Assembly: GCA_031289995.1 (NCBI GenBank)
Contig: JAITOI010000186.1
Span: forward strand, 1-6,916
Length of the DNA stretch: 6,916 nucleotides
From: Prevotellaceae bacterium
Lineage (GTDB): Bacteria; Bacteroidota; Bacteroidia; Bacteroidales; UBA932
Direction of reading: 5' to 3'
This document shows, piece after piece, positions 1 to 6,879 of the stretch. The notes beneath the pieces were generated by a model, which made no database searches, had not been told where the DNA came from, and worked only from the letters and a program-made list of their open reading frames with translations. The translations under genes were made by a program, and so were the position numbers. Within the stretch, counting starts at the first letter, position 1; every line of letters starts with the position of its first letter.

Positions 1-3000
1 ATTTCCCCCTCATCTCCCTCGACAGCCTTGCGCTGCGCTACGTCGACAGCGGACAGTACTTCAAGATTGAGGTCAACGTCTACTGCGATACGCTCGACAA
101 AAATACGGAGAACAACTCCAGCTTTGTCGAGGTCGGAATACCCGCCAACATTGACCTGCGCATCGACAGCGTAAGCCTGTTGCCCGCCGGCAAGCTGGCC
201 TCGCACGATGGCTACTTGCAGGGCGATACGGTGTTTGTTCTGCTGCGCGTGAGCAACTATCGCGGCATCGATTCGGCAAAAATGGTGGAGGTAAAAATCG
301 ACGACTATCGCGGCTTCATCCCGCTCAAAGTCTGCGACACCATGACCTTTGTGGACACCGGCCTCAGCACAGGTTTCCGCTACGATACGCTGGCGCTGAT
401 TGCGGTCGATACCGCCATTGCCAACAGCATCAGACTTCGCCTGACGGCCACCAATGGCGTTGATACAGTCGTTGTCGGCGCGGCGCCGCCGTTCGGGCCT
501 GTAGCCCACAGCCAGACGGAGCTGTTCACGGTTGCTAAGGGGGCCGACCCCAAGGTGTGGGTTGAGGAGCTGAACCACCCCGTGAAGTACCAGCTCAGCT
601 ACAGCTACACCGTTGCCCTGACCAACCTTGAGCAGTACCGCACCGACACGGTGAGGCTGGCGCACGTGCCCAGCGCATCGCTCGATTCCGTGCTCTACCG
701 CAAGGGCAACGAGGCGGCTAAAAGGTGGACGGCAAGCAGCTACTTTGTGGACACGCTGCAGCCCTTGGCCGCAGACACCGCGCGCTTCACCTTCTACGTT
801 ACCACTGCGTTTACCGAGCTCGACCGCTTTGACAATATTGCAGGCAGCATCGCCTGCGGCAACGACCGAAATCCGCAGAACAACGACTTCGAGCGCGACG
901 AGCTGGTGTCGCGCAACCCCTACAACATCGCCGTCTCCATTGCTGCGTATCAGCTGGCGCAGAATGCGCAGGGGCAGGACACCGTGCACGGCATGGACCG
1001 CACAATTACCTACCGCATCGTGGTGAGCAACATTGGCGACAGCACGGCCTACAACGTGCTGCTCACCGATACGGCGCCGCTCGAAGCGGGGCAACCCATG
1101 CTGCAATTCGAGCGGCATGGTACCGACTACTTCTACAACGTCAGCGTGGCCAAGCACTACGCGGAGGACATCGGCATTGCGTCGCGCTACCTGCGGTTTA
1201 CCATCGACAGCTTGCTGGCTGGCGACAGCGCAATTGTTTTCCTCGACGCGCGAAAGCTGGGCAAGGCGGGGCCTGTTGTCAACCGTGTAAGGGTGGGCGT
1301 TGACCCCTTCAGCTCGCATTTTCATTACCCCTCAAATATCAGCTTCGACGAGCAGAAGCTGGCCGACAACCTTGCCTCCACGCAGGTGAAAGTCTACTCG
1401 CTGGCCAACATCGAGCTGAGCATTGGCGCCACGCCCGACACCGCTGCGCAGGGCGACACCGTTACGTTTACGATAGCTGCCATCAACCATTCGCTCGTGG
1501 AGACGCTCGAAGGCTTGCACGTTGTTATTCCCTCCGACATCTACAACCCCGTCAATAGAATTATGTGTGGAGGCCGACTTAGGCTCTTGGACTATGTGGA
1601 CGGCCCGGGCAACAACAGTGTCTTTACGCCTACCGAAGGCTACTGGGCCGTAACCCTCAATACCAATACAATCCTAACGCTCCAGCTGCGGGCGATAGTG
1701 CTCGACAGCCTGCCTCGCAACCTTGGCGAAATAGATTCGGCCACGTTTAGCATGTCGGCCACGCCCATCCTAAACGAGTACTACATTGGCATTGCTGCCA
1801 ACGACAGCAGTACGGTCTACATCACCTACACCGACTTTGACGTGAGCGTAACGAACGCGGTGTTTGTCCGTCGCGGCGAGCCTATCGCTTCCGTTGCCGA
1901 TGAGCGCCCCTACAACAACGAGAGCTTTGGCTACAAGATTACGGTGTTGAGCAAGCGCGGCGCAGCCGATAGCGTGCGCCTTGTGCTGGAGCTGCCCGCA
2001 GGCATTATGGCCTCGGATGTGGACGCCTACCCCGAGCCGAGCAGCACGAGCGGAAACATCATCATCTGGGACAACCTTGTGGGCATCTACGGCCTGCCCG
2101 TGCTGGAGGTTGGCGACAACGCAATGCGCGAGGTGGTGGTTACCCTCCAGCAGCAGCCCGTTGGCAGCTACACCGCTACAGCCAAGGTGAGCGCTGGGAA
2201 AAAGGAGTCGTCGCTGTCGAACAACAGCGCGTCGGCAACGGCCACCGTGCTTAGCCCCTACAGCCTGAACATAACGCTTGCGGCCACTCCCGACTTCCTG
2301 TTGCTGGGCGACGAAACGGAGCTGACCATTGTTGTCGAAAACCGCTCGGTCATTGCCGTGAGCGACATATCCCTGCGCACCGCTGCCTTGCCGCAGTGGT
2401 TGAGCTTTGTTGGCAGCGCCGATGGCGTGAGGCGGAACGAGCGCGGCGAGCTGACATGGCAGTACCCCGACGGCCTGCCAGCGCTGCAACCAAACGATAG
2501 CGTAACGCTGACAATAAGGCTTCGGGCCACAGCCGGAAATGAGACAGGTCTCTGGGCTATTCGCGCCTACCTGCAGAACGAAACGATACTTGCCGACACC
2601 AAAACCCTGCTCGTGGTGGTGCGCGACAACCCGCTGAAGCTGCAGACAACGCTTAGCCCAAACCTGCACTACACCTCCGACATTATCGCTTACCCGGATT
2701 TCAGCTACACCATCACGCTATACAACGCCAGCAACGAAACCTTCCACGACCTGAACGTGGTGGCGACGCTGCCTGCCGGCATTACTACTGCCGATGCGCT
2801 GCAGTACCCCGTGAGCAGCTTGGCGAGCGGAGGACTCGTTACCTTCACTCTAACCTGCACATTCGATCCGCTGGCCACTGCCGGACTATACGTCCACAGC
2901 GCCACAGCAACGCTTGCGGACTACAACGGCCGGTCGCTTACAGCCCGCGACAGCGCAACGCTTGACCTGCGCAACGACGTGAACCTGGTGGCCACGCTCG

Positions 3001-4415
3001 AATTGCGTAGCACGAGCAACTACGTCTATCCTCCCGACTACGAGTTCCGGCAGGGCGAAACGGTTAGGGCCTACCTGCGCTTGGAAAACAACGGCCGCAT
3101 ATGCCCCAACACGGACAGCGTGCACATGGACTGCGACCTGCCTCCGCAGCTGACCTTCGTGTCGGGCGTTAACATCGCTGCGCTCGATTCGCTGTACTTG
3201 CCATGCCACAGCGTGCAGACGTTTTTTGCTACGCTGCGTGCCGAGCAACAAGGGCTGTTCACGCTTAGCGCAACGGCGAGCACAACCTTCAACGGTGCGC
3301 CCGTATTGGCCTCGGCAGAGGTAAGCGGCAGGGTGGCTGTGGGCGCGGATATACAGGTGGAGATACTGCCGGATGTGCCCACAAACGAGTACGATTTGCT
3401 GCGCCGCTACACCGTTCGCGCCACCAACATCGGCTACTGGCCTGCCGACAGCCTACTGCTGACGCATAGCCTGCCCCCGGCGCTGGAAATTATCCGCTAC
3501 GACAGCACAACCGTTACCCACGATGGCGATGGCAACTTCAGCTGCGCTGCGACAACGGTTGCCGACGGCGCGAGCGTGGAATTTTGGGTGCTCGTTCAGC
3601 TTCGCGAAAAGCCCGACGGACGTCTGGTGGAGACGCAATTGGACGCGGTGGCAACCGTTAAGGACGACTACAAGTGGAGCAACAACGTGGCGCTGACCAA
3701 AACGCTGCTCTTCTACCCCGACCCCTGCAACATGATTCTCACCGTGTCGCCACAGGACACCATTCTGCACAACGTGGAAGGCGTGTTGAGCGAGCGGTCG
3801 GTGGTGGTCTACAGCATCGCGCTCCGCAACGCCGGCTCAAAGCCCGCCGACAAGGTAATGCTGCGCGTTAGCCTCAGCTCGCAGCTGCGCTTGGAGAGCG
3901 GCGCGCAGGACAGCCTGCTGCTGCCAAGCGCCTACATGACCATGGGCGACGAGCACACGTTTACGCTCGCCGTGAGGCCGCAGAGCAACAGCTCCAACGG
4001 GATACAGCGCACCTTCGCGCTGGCCTCCATCGACGACAAGGTGTACCACCAAATGCAGCGCGATACGCTGCGCGACACCACCAAAATAGCCCTCTTCTCC
4101 GCCCTCGATTCATGGAGCATCATGGCCGCATTTTCGCCCAACGGCGACGGCAAAAACGATAAGTTCTACATCCGCGACTTGAGCGAAACAGGCTTTGTGC
4201 AGAGCGCCGAAATCGTGATTGTAAACCGCATGGGCAGCGAGGTCTACCGCCATAGGGACTACAAAGCCGTGCAGGAGGACGAGAGCCAGGCCTTTACTGC
4301 CAAGGGTTTGCCGGAGGGCACCTACTTCTACCGCCTCATCGTGCACTTCAACGACGGCAGCCCCAACGCCACGCGAGGAGGCTTCATCACCGTGCGCCGA
4401 AGCAGGTGGGAGTAA
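1..4415 (+). CDS. Large multi-domain surface protein with type-B T9SS sorting domain (5' partial)
   Basis: Probable secreted surface adhesin or stalk. The frame is open from base 3 with no stop and ends at TAA 4413-4415, giving 1470 residues in the window; the start and signal peptide lie to the left. The TTG at 180 is an ordinary internal Leu codon. The body is about ten beta-rich repeats of 110-160 residues with the DUF11/CARDB-like pattern: an 'N-I-x-L' strand, then 'G-D-T-V-x-F-x-I-x-x-x-N', then 'L-P-x-x-L'. Examples are near 1401 (GDTVTFTIAAIN) and 2256 (GDETELTIVVEN). The last 100 residues (from 4110) match the CHU_C / gliding motility-associated C-terminal domain (FSPNGDGKNDKF, VNRMGSEVY, LPEGTYFYRL). 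Known for the family: such C-termini direct T9SS export, as in SprB-type adhesins. Inference: an elongated surface fibre. The repeats show no catalytic motif. The gene is followed 60 bases later by a PorE-like gene on the same strand, so co-transcription is likely. Ligand unknown. Confidence 0.9.
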   Translation, partial: FPLISLDSLALRYVDSGQYFKIEVNVYCDTLDKNTENNSSFVEVGIPANIDLRIDSVSLLPAGKLASHDGYLQGDTVFVLLRVSNYRGIDSAKMVEVKIDDYRGFIPLKVCDTMTFVDTGLSTGFRYDTLALIAVDTAIANSIRLRLTATNGVDTVVVGAAPPFGPVAHSQTELFTVAKGADPKVWVEELNHPVKYQLSYSYTVALTNLEQYRTDTVRLAHVPSASLDSVLYRKGNEAAKRWTASSYFVDTLQPLAADTARFTFYVTTAFTELDRFDNIAGSIACGNDRNPQNNDFERDELVSRNPYNIAVSIAAYQLAQNAQGQDTVHGMDRTITYRIVVSNIGDSTAYNVLLTDTAPLEAGQPMLQFERHGTDYFYNVSVAKHYAEDIGIASRYLRFTIDSLLAGDSAIVFLDARKLGKAGPVVNRVRVGVDPFSSHFHYPSNISFDEQKLADNLASTQVKVYSLANIELSIGATPDTAAQGDTVTFTIAAINHSLVETLEGLHVVIPSDIYNPVNRIMCGGRLRLLDYVDGPGNNSVFTPTEGYWAVTLNTNTILTLQLRAIVLDSLPRNLGEIDSATFSMSATPILNEYYIGIAANDSSTVYITYTDFDVSVTNAVFVRRGEPIASVADERPYNNESFGYKITVLSKRGAADSVRLVLELPAGIMASDVDAYPEPSSTSGNIIIWDNLVGIYGLPVLEVGDNAMREVVVTLQQQPVGSYTATAKVSAGKKESSLSNNSASATATVLSPYSLNITLAATPDFLLLGDETELTIVVENRSVIAVSDISLRTAALPQWLSFVGSADGVRRNERGELTWQYPDGLPALQPNDSVTLTIRLRATAGNETGLWAIRAYLQNETILADTKTLLVVVRDNPLKLQTTLSPNLHYTSDIIAYPDFSYTITLYNASNETFHDLNVVATLPAGITTADALQYPVSSLASGGLVTFTLTCTFDPLATAGLYVHSATATLADYNGRSLTARDSATLDLRNDVNLVATLELRSTSNYVYPPDYEFRQGETVRAYLRLENNGRICPNTDSVHMDCDLPPQLTFVSGVNIAALDSLYLPCHSVQTFFATLRAEQQGLFTLSATASTTFNGAPVLASAEVSGRVAVGADIQVEILPDVPTNEYDLLRRYTVRATNIGYWPADSLLLTHSLPPALEIIRYDSTTVTHDGDGNFSCAATTVADGASVEFWVLVQLREKPDGRLVETQLDAVATVKDDYKWSNNVALTKTLLFYPDPCNMILTVSPQDTILHNVEGVLSERSVVVYSIALRNAGSKPADKVMLRVSLSSQLRLESGAQDSLLLPSAYMTMGDEHTFTLAVRPQSNSSNGIQRTFALASIDDKVYHQMQRDTLRDTTKIALFSALDSWSIMAAFSPNGDGKNDKFYIRDLSETGFVQSAEIVIVNRMGSEVYRHRDYKAVQEDESQAFTAKGLPEGTYFYRLIVHFNDGSPNATRGGFITVRRSRWE
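147..4109 (+). repeat. About ten divergent Ig-like (DUF11/CARDB-like) repeats, protein level
   Basis: Approximate repeat starts, judged from the recurring opening strand, are 147, 540, 915, 1401, 1827, 2256, 2628, 2973, 3339 and 3720. Bases before 147 are the end of an earlier unit. Most units open with a strand like 'NIELSIGATPD' or 'SLNITLAATPD', carry a central 'Y/F-x-I-x-x-x-N' strand, then 'L-P-x-x-(L/I)', and several close with an alternating Ala/Thr/Val strand (SATATL, ATATV, SATAS). Similarity between units is visible only in translation; I see no long DNA identity, so these are old duplications rather than a recent tandem expansion. Boundaries are good to roughly ten residues. Family assignment is by pattern and not by a profile search. 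Confidence 0.7.
4110..4412 (+). other. Type-B T9SS sorting domain (CHU_C-like) of the large surface protein
   Basis: The final ~100 residues carry the hallmarks of the gliding motility-associated C-terminal domain: an N-terminal F-S-P-N-G-D-G-x-N-D-x-F block (4131-4166), a middle 'I-V-N-R-M-G-S-E-V-Y' strand, 'L-P-E-G-T-Y-F-Y-R-L' and a closing 'G-G-F-I-T-V-R-R'. In this family the domain is the secretion signal read by the T9SS translocon, and some members depend on a partner of the PorP/SprF family. The usual W-D-G between the NR-G strand and the P-x-G-x-Y-x-Y strand is absent; this stretch reads DYKAVQEDESQAFTAKG. No D-(S/T)-x sequon occurs in the domain, unlike the rest of the protein. 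Confidence 0.88.
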
Positions 4416-4475
4416 CATTTTGGATGGAAAACAACGAAAGAAAAACAGAGCATAAAATCTTGTACCGATTGACTT
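4416..4475 (+). other. AT-rich 60-base intergenic spacer
   Basis: This gap between the TAA of the surface protein gene and the ATG of the PorE-like gene has 20 G/C of 60 bases and an A-rich middle. I see no inverted repeat followed by T residues, so no terminator between the genes. I also see no properly spaced Bacteroidota promoter pair (TTTG and TAnnTTTG). A TTTG lies at 4419-4422, but nothing like TAnnTTTG follows about 20 bases later. No Shine-Dalgarno precedes the ATG. The simplest reading is a leaderless junction inside an operon, with AT-rich, low-structure DNA favouring initiation. Confidence 0.5.
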
Positions 4476-6878
4476 ATGAATAGAAAATTATTGTTCGTTA
4501 CGCCTTGCTTGGCGCTGCTCGTGCTGAGCCTTGCCTGCGCCACCGCCACAGCCGCATCAAGGAGGTATAGCAAGGCTCGCGAAATTGAGCTGCGGGGCAA
4601 CTATATCGACGCCATTGCGCTCTACAAGGAGGATGGCGGAACGGCCTCCTACGAAGGGGTGGCGCGATGCTACATCGCGCTCGGCGACTTCGACAACGCC
4701 GAGCTCACCTACGAGCAGCTCGTGCTCGAAACCCAAGAGCCAACGGTGCACTGCGACTACGCCGAGCTGCTGCTCAAAAACGGCAAGTACGACAAGCTCA
4801 AGGAGGTGCTCGACAAGCTCCTTGCCAGCAGCGACACCCTTGCCGCTAAGCGGGCCAACAGCATCAACGCCTCCTACAGCAACGCCACGGAATGGATGCA
4901 GCAGCCCACGCCACACGAGTTCTCCAACCTCAGCTCCATCAACACCTGCTACGCGGAGTTTTGCGCCATCATCACCTCGCCGCAAAAAATGATTTTCTGC
5001 ACCGACAGGCCAATGCCACCCTACGATTGCACCAACGGGCGCACCGCCGCCGCCGCTGCCGCCTACGTCATCCCCTTCACCATCGACGTAACCAACACCA
5101 ACGACACGCTCTCATGGGCGCTCGGATACAGGCTCGCCGACAAGTCGCGCGCCTTCAGCATCGGCAACGCCAACTTAGGCCCCTTCAACCTGGCTCGCAC
5201 CGATACCGAGCTGCTCTTCTTTTCGCGCACTACCAGCAAGGGAACCACGCAGCGCGTGAGGCTGGGAAGCGAAACGCTGAGGCTGATGACGCCCAACACC
5301 GCCATCTACTACGCCCTCGCCGGAGCCAATAACGTTACCCCGTTTGAGCACAACAAGCCCGAAAAATATTCGGTGATGCACCCCGCCTTGAGCAACGACG
5401 GCAACACGCTCTACTTCGCCTCCGACATGCCAGGCGGCTACGGTGGCCTCGACATCTGGTACAGCAAAAAGGAAAACATAGACAAGTGGAGCGCACCCGA
5501 AAACATGGGACCCACCATCAACACCGCAGGCAACGAAGAGTTCCCCACCTGCGGCCTCGACAGCACCATCCTCTACTTCTCCTCCGACGGACTGCCGGGC
5601 ATGGGCGGACTCGACATCTTCTCCACCAAAAAGCAAGACGACGGCAGCTGGGCAACCCCCGTAAACATGCGCTATCCGGTGAACAGCAGCGCCGACGACT
5701 ACTACTACCTCGTCGAAATTTTGCGCACCTCATCCAACATGGTCGACACCATCGGCTACCTCACCTCAAACAGGCCGGGCGGTGCAGGCGATTTTGACCT
5801 CTACCACTTCCGCATCCCAGGGCGACAATTTGTGCTTGCGCCCGACACCACGCCCGTCAACCTGATGACCGCGCCCGCAGTGGATACTACGCCTGCCGAC
5901 ACCGTCGTGGTTAGCCCAACGGTGGTCGACACCACAACAGTCGTCGACACCGCTCGCGCCCCGCAACCCTTGCAGTGGAGCACCCTTAGCGGTAAAGTCG
6001 CCGTCGAAAATACCATGCAGCCGCTCAACGAAGTTACCGTTTGCGCCATTCACAGCTCAACCGGAAAGTTAGACTGCGTGCGCTGCGCGGACGATGGCAG
6101 CTACGCCTTCTACCTCAACAAAAACGAGCGCTACATCATCTGGGGATACACCGAAAAATATCAGTTCCCCGACTCCATACAGCTGCCCGTTGACCACGAC
6201 ACCGTGCTCCACACCGTGCTCATGGTGCCCAATCCCATCACCGACTCAGTAGAGGCCGCGCAGTACATCACCCTGAGCGGCGTGGTTACGGACGCAGACA
6301 GCCATCAGCCGGTGGCGACAGCCAAAATTTGCGCCACGCAAAACGCCATCAAAACCTCGGAGTGCAAGCAGTGCAAGGACGACGGCACCTTTGCCTTCAC
6401 CGTTCGCCGCAACGAAGAGTACACCATTTCGGGCTTCCGCGGCGGCTACCAGTCCACCTCGCCCATCCGCATGATGGCCGACGCCGACACCCTGTTCGCC
6501 ATCGAGCTGCACCAGCGCGACACGGTGGTGCAAAGCGCCGCCGACGTGCTCACCCGTGCAGGCCTTACGCGGCGCAACTTTGCACGCGAGTACCGCATCC
6601 AAATTTTGGCCAACCGCAAGGAAACAGACTGGGAATATTTCCAAACCCTGCGCAGCCGATACCCCCAGTACGAAGCCACGCTCGAGCACACCAAGCGCAA
6701 CGGCGTAACCCGCTTCACCTACGGCTCGTTCTTCACCGCAGCCGAGGCACGCCGCTACCTGCGCCTCTTCCGCAACCTCGGCTACTCCGACTCCTTCATC
6801 GCTGTATTCGAGTATGGCCATCAGGTTGAAAGCATCTACCAGAGCGGCTCGCGGAATGTTATTCGGGGCAAGAAGTAG
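4476..6878 (+). CDS. PorE-like exported protein: TPR, PD40 propeller, two CRDs, C-terminal SPOR-like domain
   Basis: Likely a periplasmic or outer-membrane-associated scaffold linked to the T9SS and peptidoglycan. ATG 4476 is the first start after an in-frame TGA at 4470-4472 and is followed by a signal peptide (residues 1 to ~27; MNRKLLF, a hydrophobic core, then ATATAA). Cys21 after Ser-Leu-Ala is a poor lipobox, so lipidation is uncertain. TPR-like helices cover ~34-117. A beta-propeller follows (~150-447): 'SINTCYAEF' opens the first blade, and 'HPALSNDGNTLYFASDMPGGYGGLDIW', 'NEEFP', 'ILYFSSDGLPGMGGLDIF' and 'GYLTSNRPGGAGDFDLYHF' are classic for PorE/OmpA-fused PD40 proteins. An Asp/Thr/Val/Pro linker (455-501), two CRDs (502-590, 598-680) and a SPOR-like domain (~704-781) complete it. 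P. gingivalis PorE has the same order but ends in OmpA_C. The role as peptidoglycan tether for the upstream adhesin or its secretion apparatus is inferred. No catalytic residues were seen. The stop is TAG 6876-6878. Confidence 0.88.
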   Translation: MNRKLLFVTPCLALLVLSLACATATAASRRYSKAREIELRGNYIDAIALYKEDGGTASYEGVARCYIALGDFDNAELTYEQLVLETQEPTVHCDYAELLLKNGKYDKLKEVLDKLLASSDTLAAKRANSINASYSNATEWMQQPTPHEFSNLSSINTCYAEFCAIITSPQKMIFCTDRPMPPYDCTNGRTAAAAAAYVIPFTIDVTNTNDTLSWALGYRLADKSRAFSIGNANLGPFNLARTDTELLFFSRTTSKGTTQRVRLGSETLRLMTPNTAIYYALAGANNVTPFEHNKPEKYSVMHPALSNDGNTLYFASDMPGGYGGLDIWYSKKENIDKWSAPENMGPTINTAGNEEFPTCGLDSTILYFSSDGLPGMGGLDIFSTKKQDDGSWATPVNMRYPVNSSADDYYYLVEILRTSSNMVDTIGYLTSNRPGGAGDFDLYHFRIPGRQFVLAPDTTPVNLMTAPAVDTTPADTVVVSPTVVDTTTVVDTARAPQPLQWSTLSGKVAVENTMQPLNEVTVCAIHSSTGKLDCVRCADDGSYAFYLNKNERYIIWGYTEKYQFPDSIQLPVDHDTVLHTVLMVPNPITDSVEAAQYITLSGVVTDADSHQPVATAKICATQNAIKTSECKQCKDDGTFAFTVRRNEEYTISGFRGGYQSTSPIRMMADADTLFAIELHQRDTVVQSAADVLTRAGLTRRNFAREYRIQILANRKETDWEYFQTLRSRYPQYEATLEHTKRNGVTRFTYGSFFTAAEARRYLRLFRNLGYSDSFIAVFEYGHQVESIYQSGSRNVIRGKK
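5838..5978 (+). other. Asp/Thr/Val/Pro linker rich in O-glycosylation sequons
   Basis: Residues 455-501 of the PorE-like protein are a low-complexity linker between propeller and first CRD, built from V-D-T-T, A-D-T-V and Pro. Five D-(S/T)-(A/I/L/V/M/T) triplets start at Asp457, Asp470, Asp475, Asp485 and Asp491. In Bacteroides and related genera this triplet is the known acceptor for general periplasmic O-glycosylation. Use of these sites is inferred. The coding DNA has two near-identical stretches around 5923 and 5944, both containing GTCGACACC. Confidence 0.6.
5982..6515 (+). repeat. Tandem pair of CRD-like beta-sandwich domains
   Basis: Two copies of a carboxypeptidase-regulatory-like domain sit 96 residues apart in the PorE-like protein, starting at TLSGKV (residue 503) and TLSGVV (residue 599). 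A hand alignment gives about 28 identities over ~80 positions. Shared landmarks are the T-L-S-G opening, Q-P, C-x10-C-x2-C (523/534/537 and 619/630/633), D-D-G-(S/T)-(Y/F)-A-F, N-E-x-Y-x-I-x-G and D-T. PorE of P. gingivalis is described with one such domain, so the duplication is a local elaboration. In this family the fold serves as a binding or spacer module and has no known catalysis. Confidence 0.75.
6585..6818 (+). other. SPOR-like peptidoglycan-binding domain of the PorE-like protein
   Basis: Residues ~704-781 read E-Y-R-I-Q-I-L-A, an alpha-helical stretch, then N-G-V-T-R-F-T-Y-G-S-F, a second helix with A-E-A-R-R-Y-L, and G-Y-S-D-S-F-I-A-V-F. This is the beta-alpha-beta-beta-alpha-beta rhythm of the SPOR family (Y-x-V-Q-x-G ... 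Y-x-V-x-x-G-x-F ... A-x-x-x-L-x-x-x-G-Y-x-D-A-F-(I/V)-V). SPOR domains are known to bind peptidoglycan glycan strands lacking stem peptides. The OmpA_C signature expected in PorE (N-x2-L-S-x2-R-A-x2-V) is absent. About 19 residues follow to the stop. Confidence 0.75.
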
Positions 6879-6879
6879 G

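Noticed and set aside
180..182. TTG as the start codon of the large protein
   Set aside because: The same frame is open to base 3 and encodes a fitting beta-domain sequence (KIEVNVYC ... NNSSFVEVGIPANIDLRIDSV), so TTG is an internal Leu codon and the gene is truncated by the window edge.
1770..2669. 299-codon open frame on the minus strand
   Set aside because: It lies wholly inside the surface protein gene. The plus-strand frame has clear domain structure, and the antisense product (rich in His, Val, Arg, Gln and Ala) resembles no family I know. GC-rich codon use leaves few stops on the opposite strand.
4416..4475. Promoter for the PorE-like gene
   Set aside because: A TTTG occurs at 4419-4422, but no TAnnTTTG lies at the right distance; the TAAAATCT near 4453 is a poor match and about 30 bases away.
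4531..4992. Overlapping 153-codon plus-strand frame and the other out-of-frame plus-strand frames
   Set aside because: They are shadows of the PorE-like and surface protein frames, with low-complexity Ser/Arg/Pro/His-rich translations and no domain pattern.
5922..5935. Perfect 5-base inverted repeat GTGGT-CGAC-ACCAC as a terminator or operator
   Set aside because: It lies inside coding sequence for the VDTT linker, has no T-run, and follows from repeated Val-Asp-Thr codons.
4476..6878. Assignment as an OmpA-family protein or as true PorE
   Set aside because: The propeller motifs match that group, but the OmpA_C signature is not found at the C-terminus, so only 'PorE-like' is justified and no gene symbol is given.
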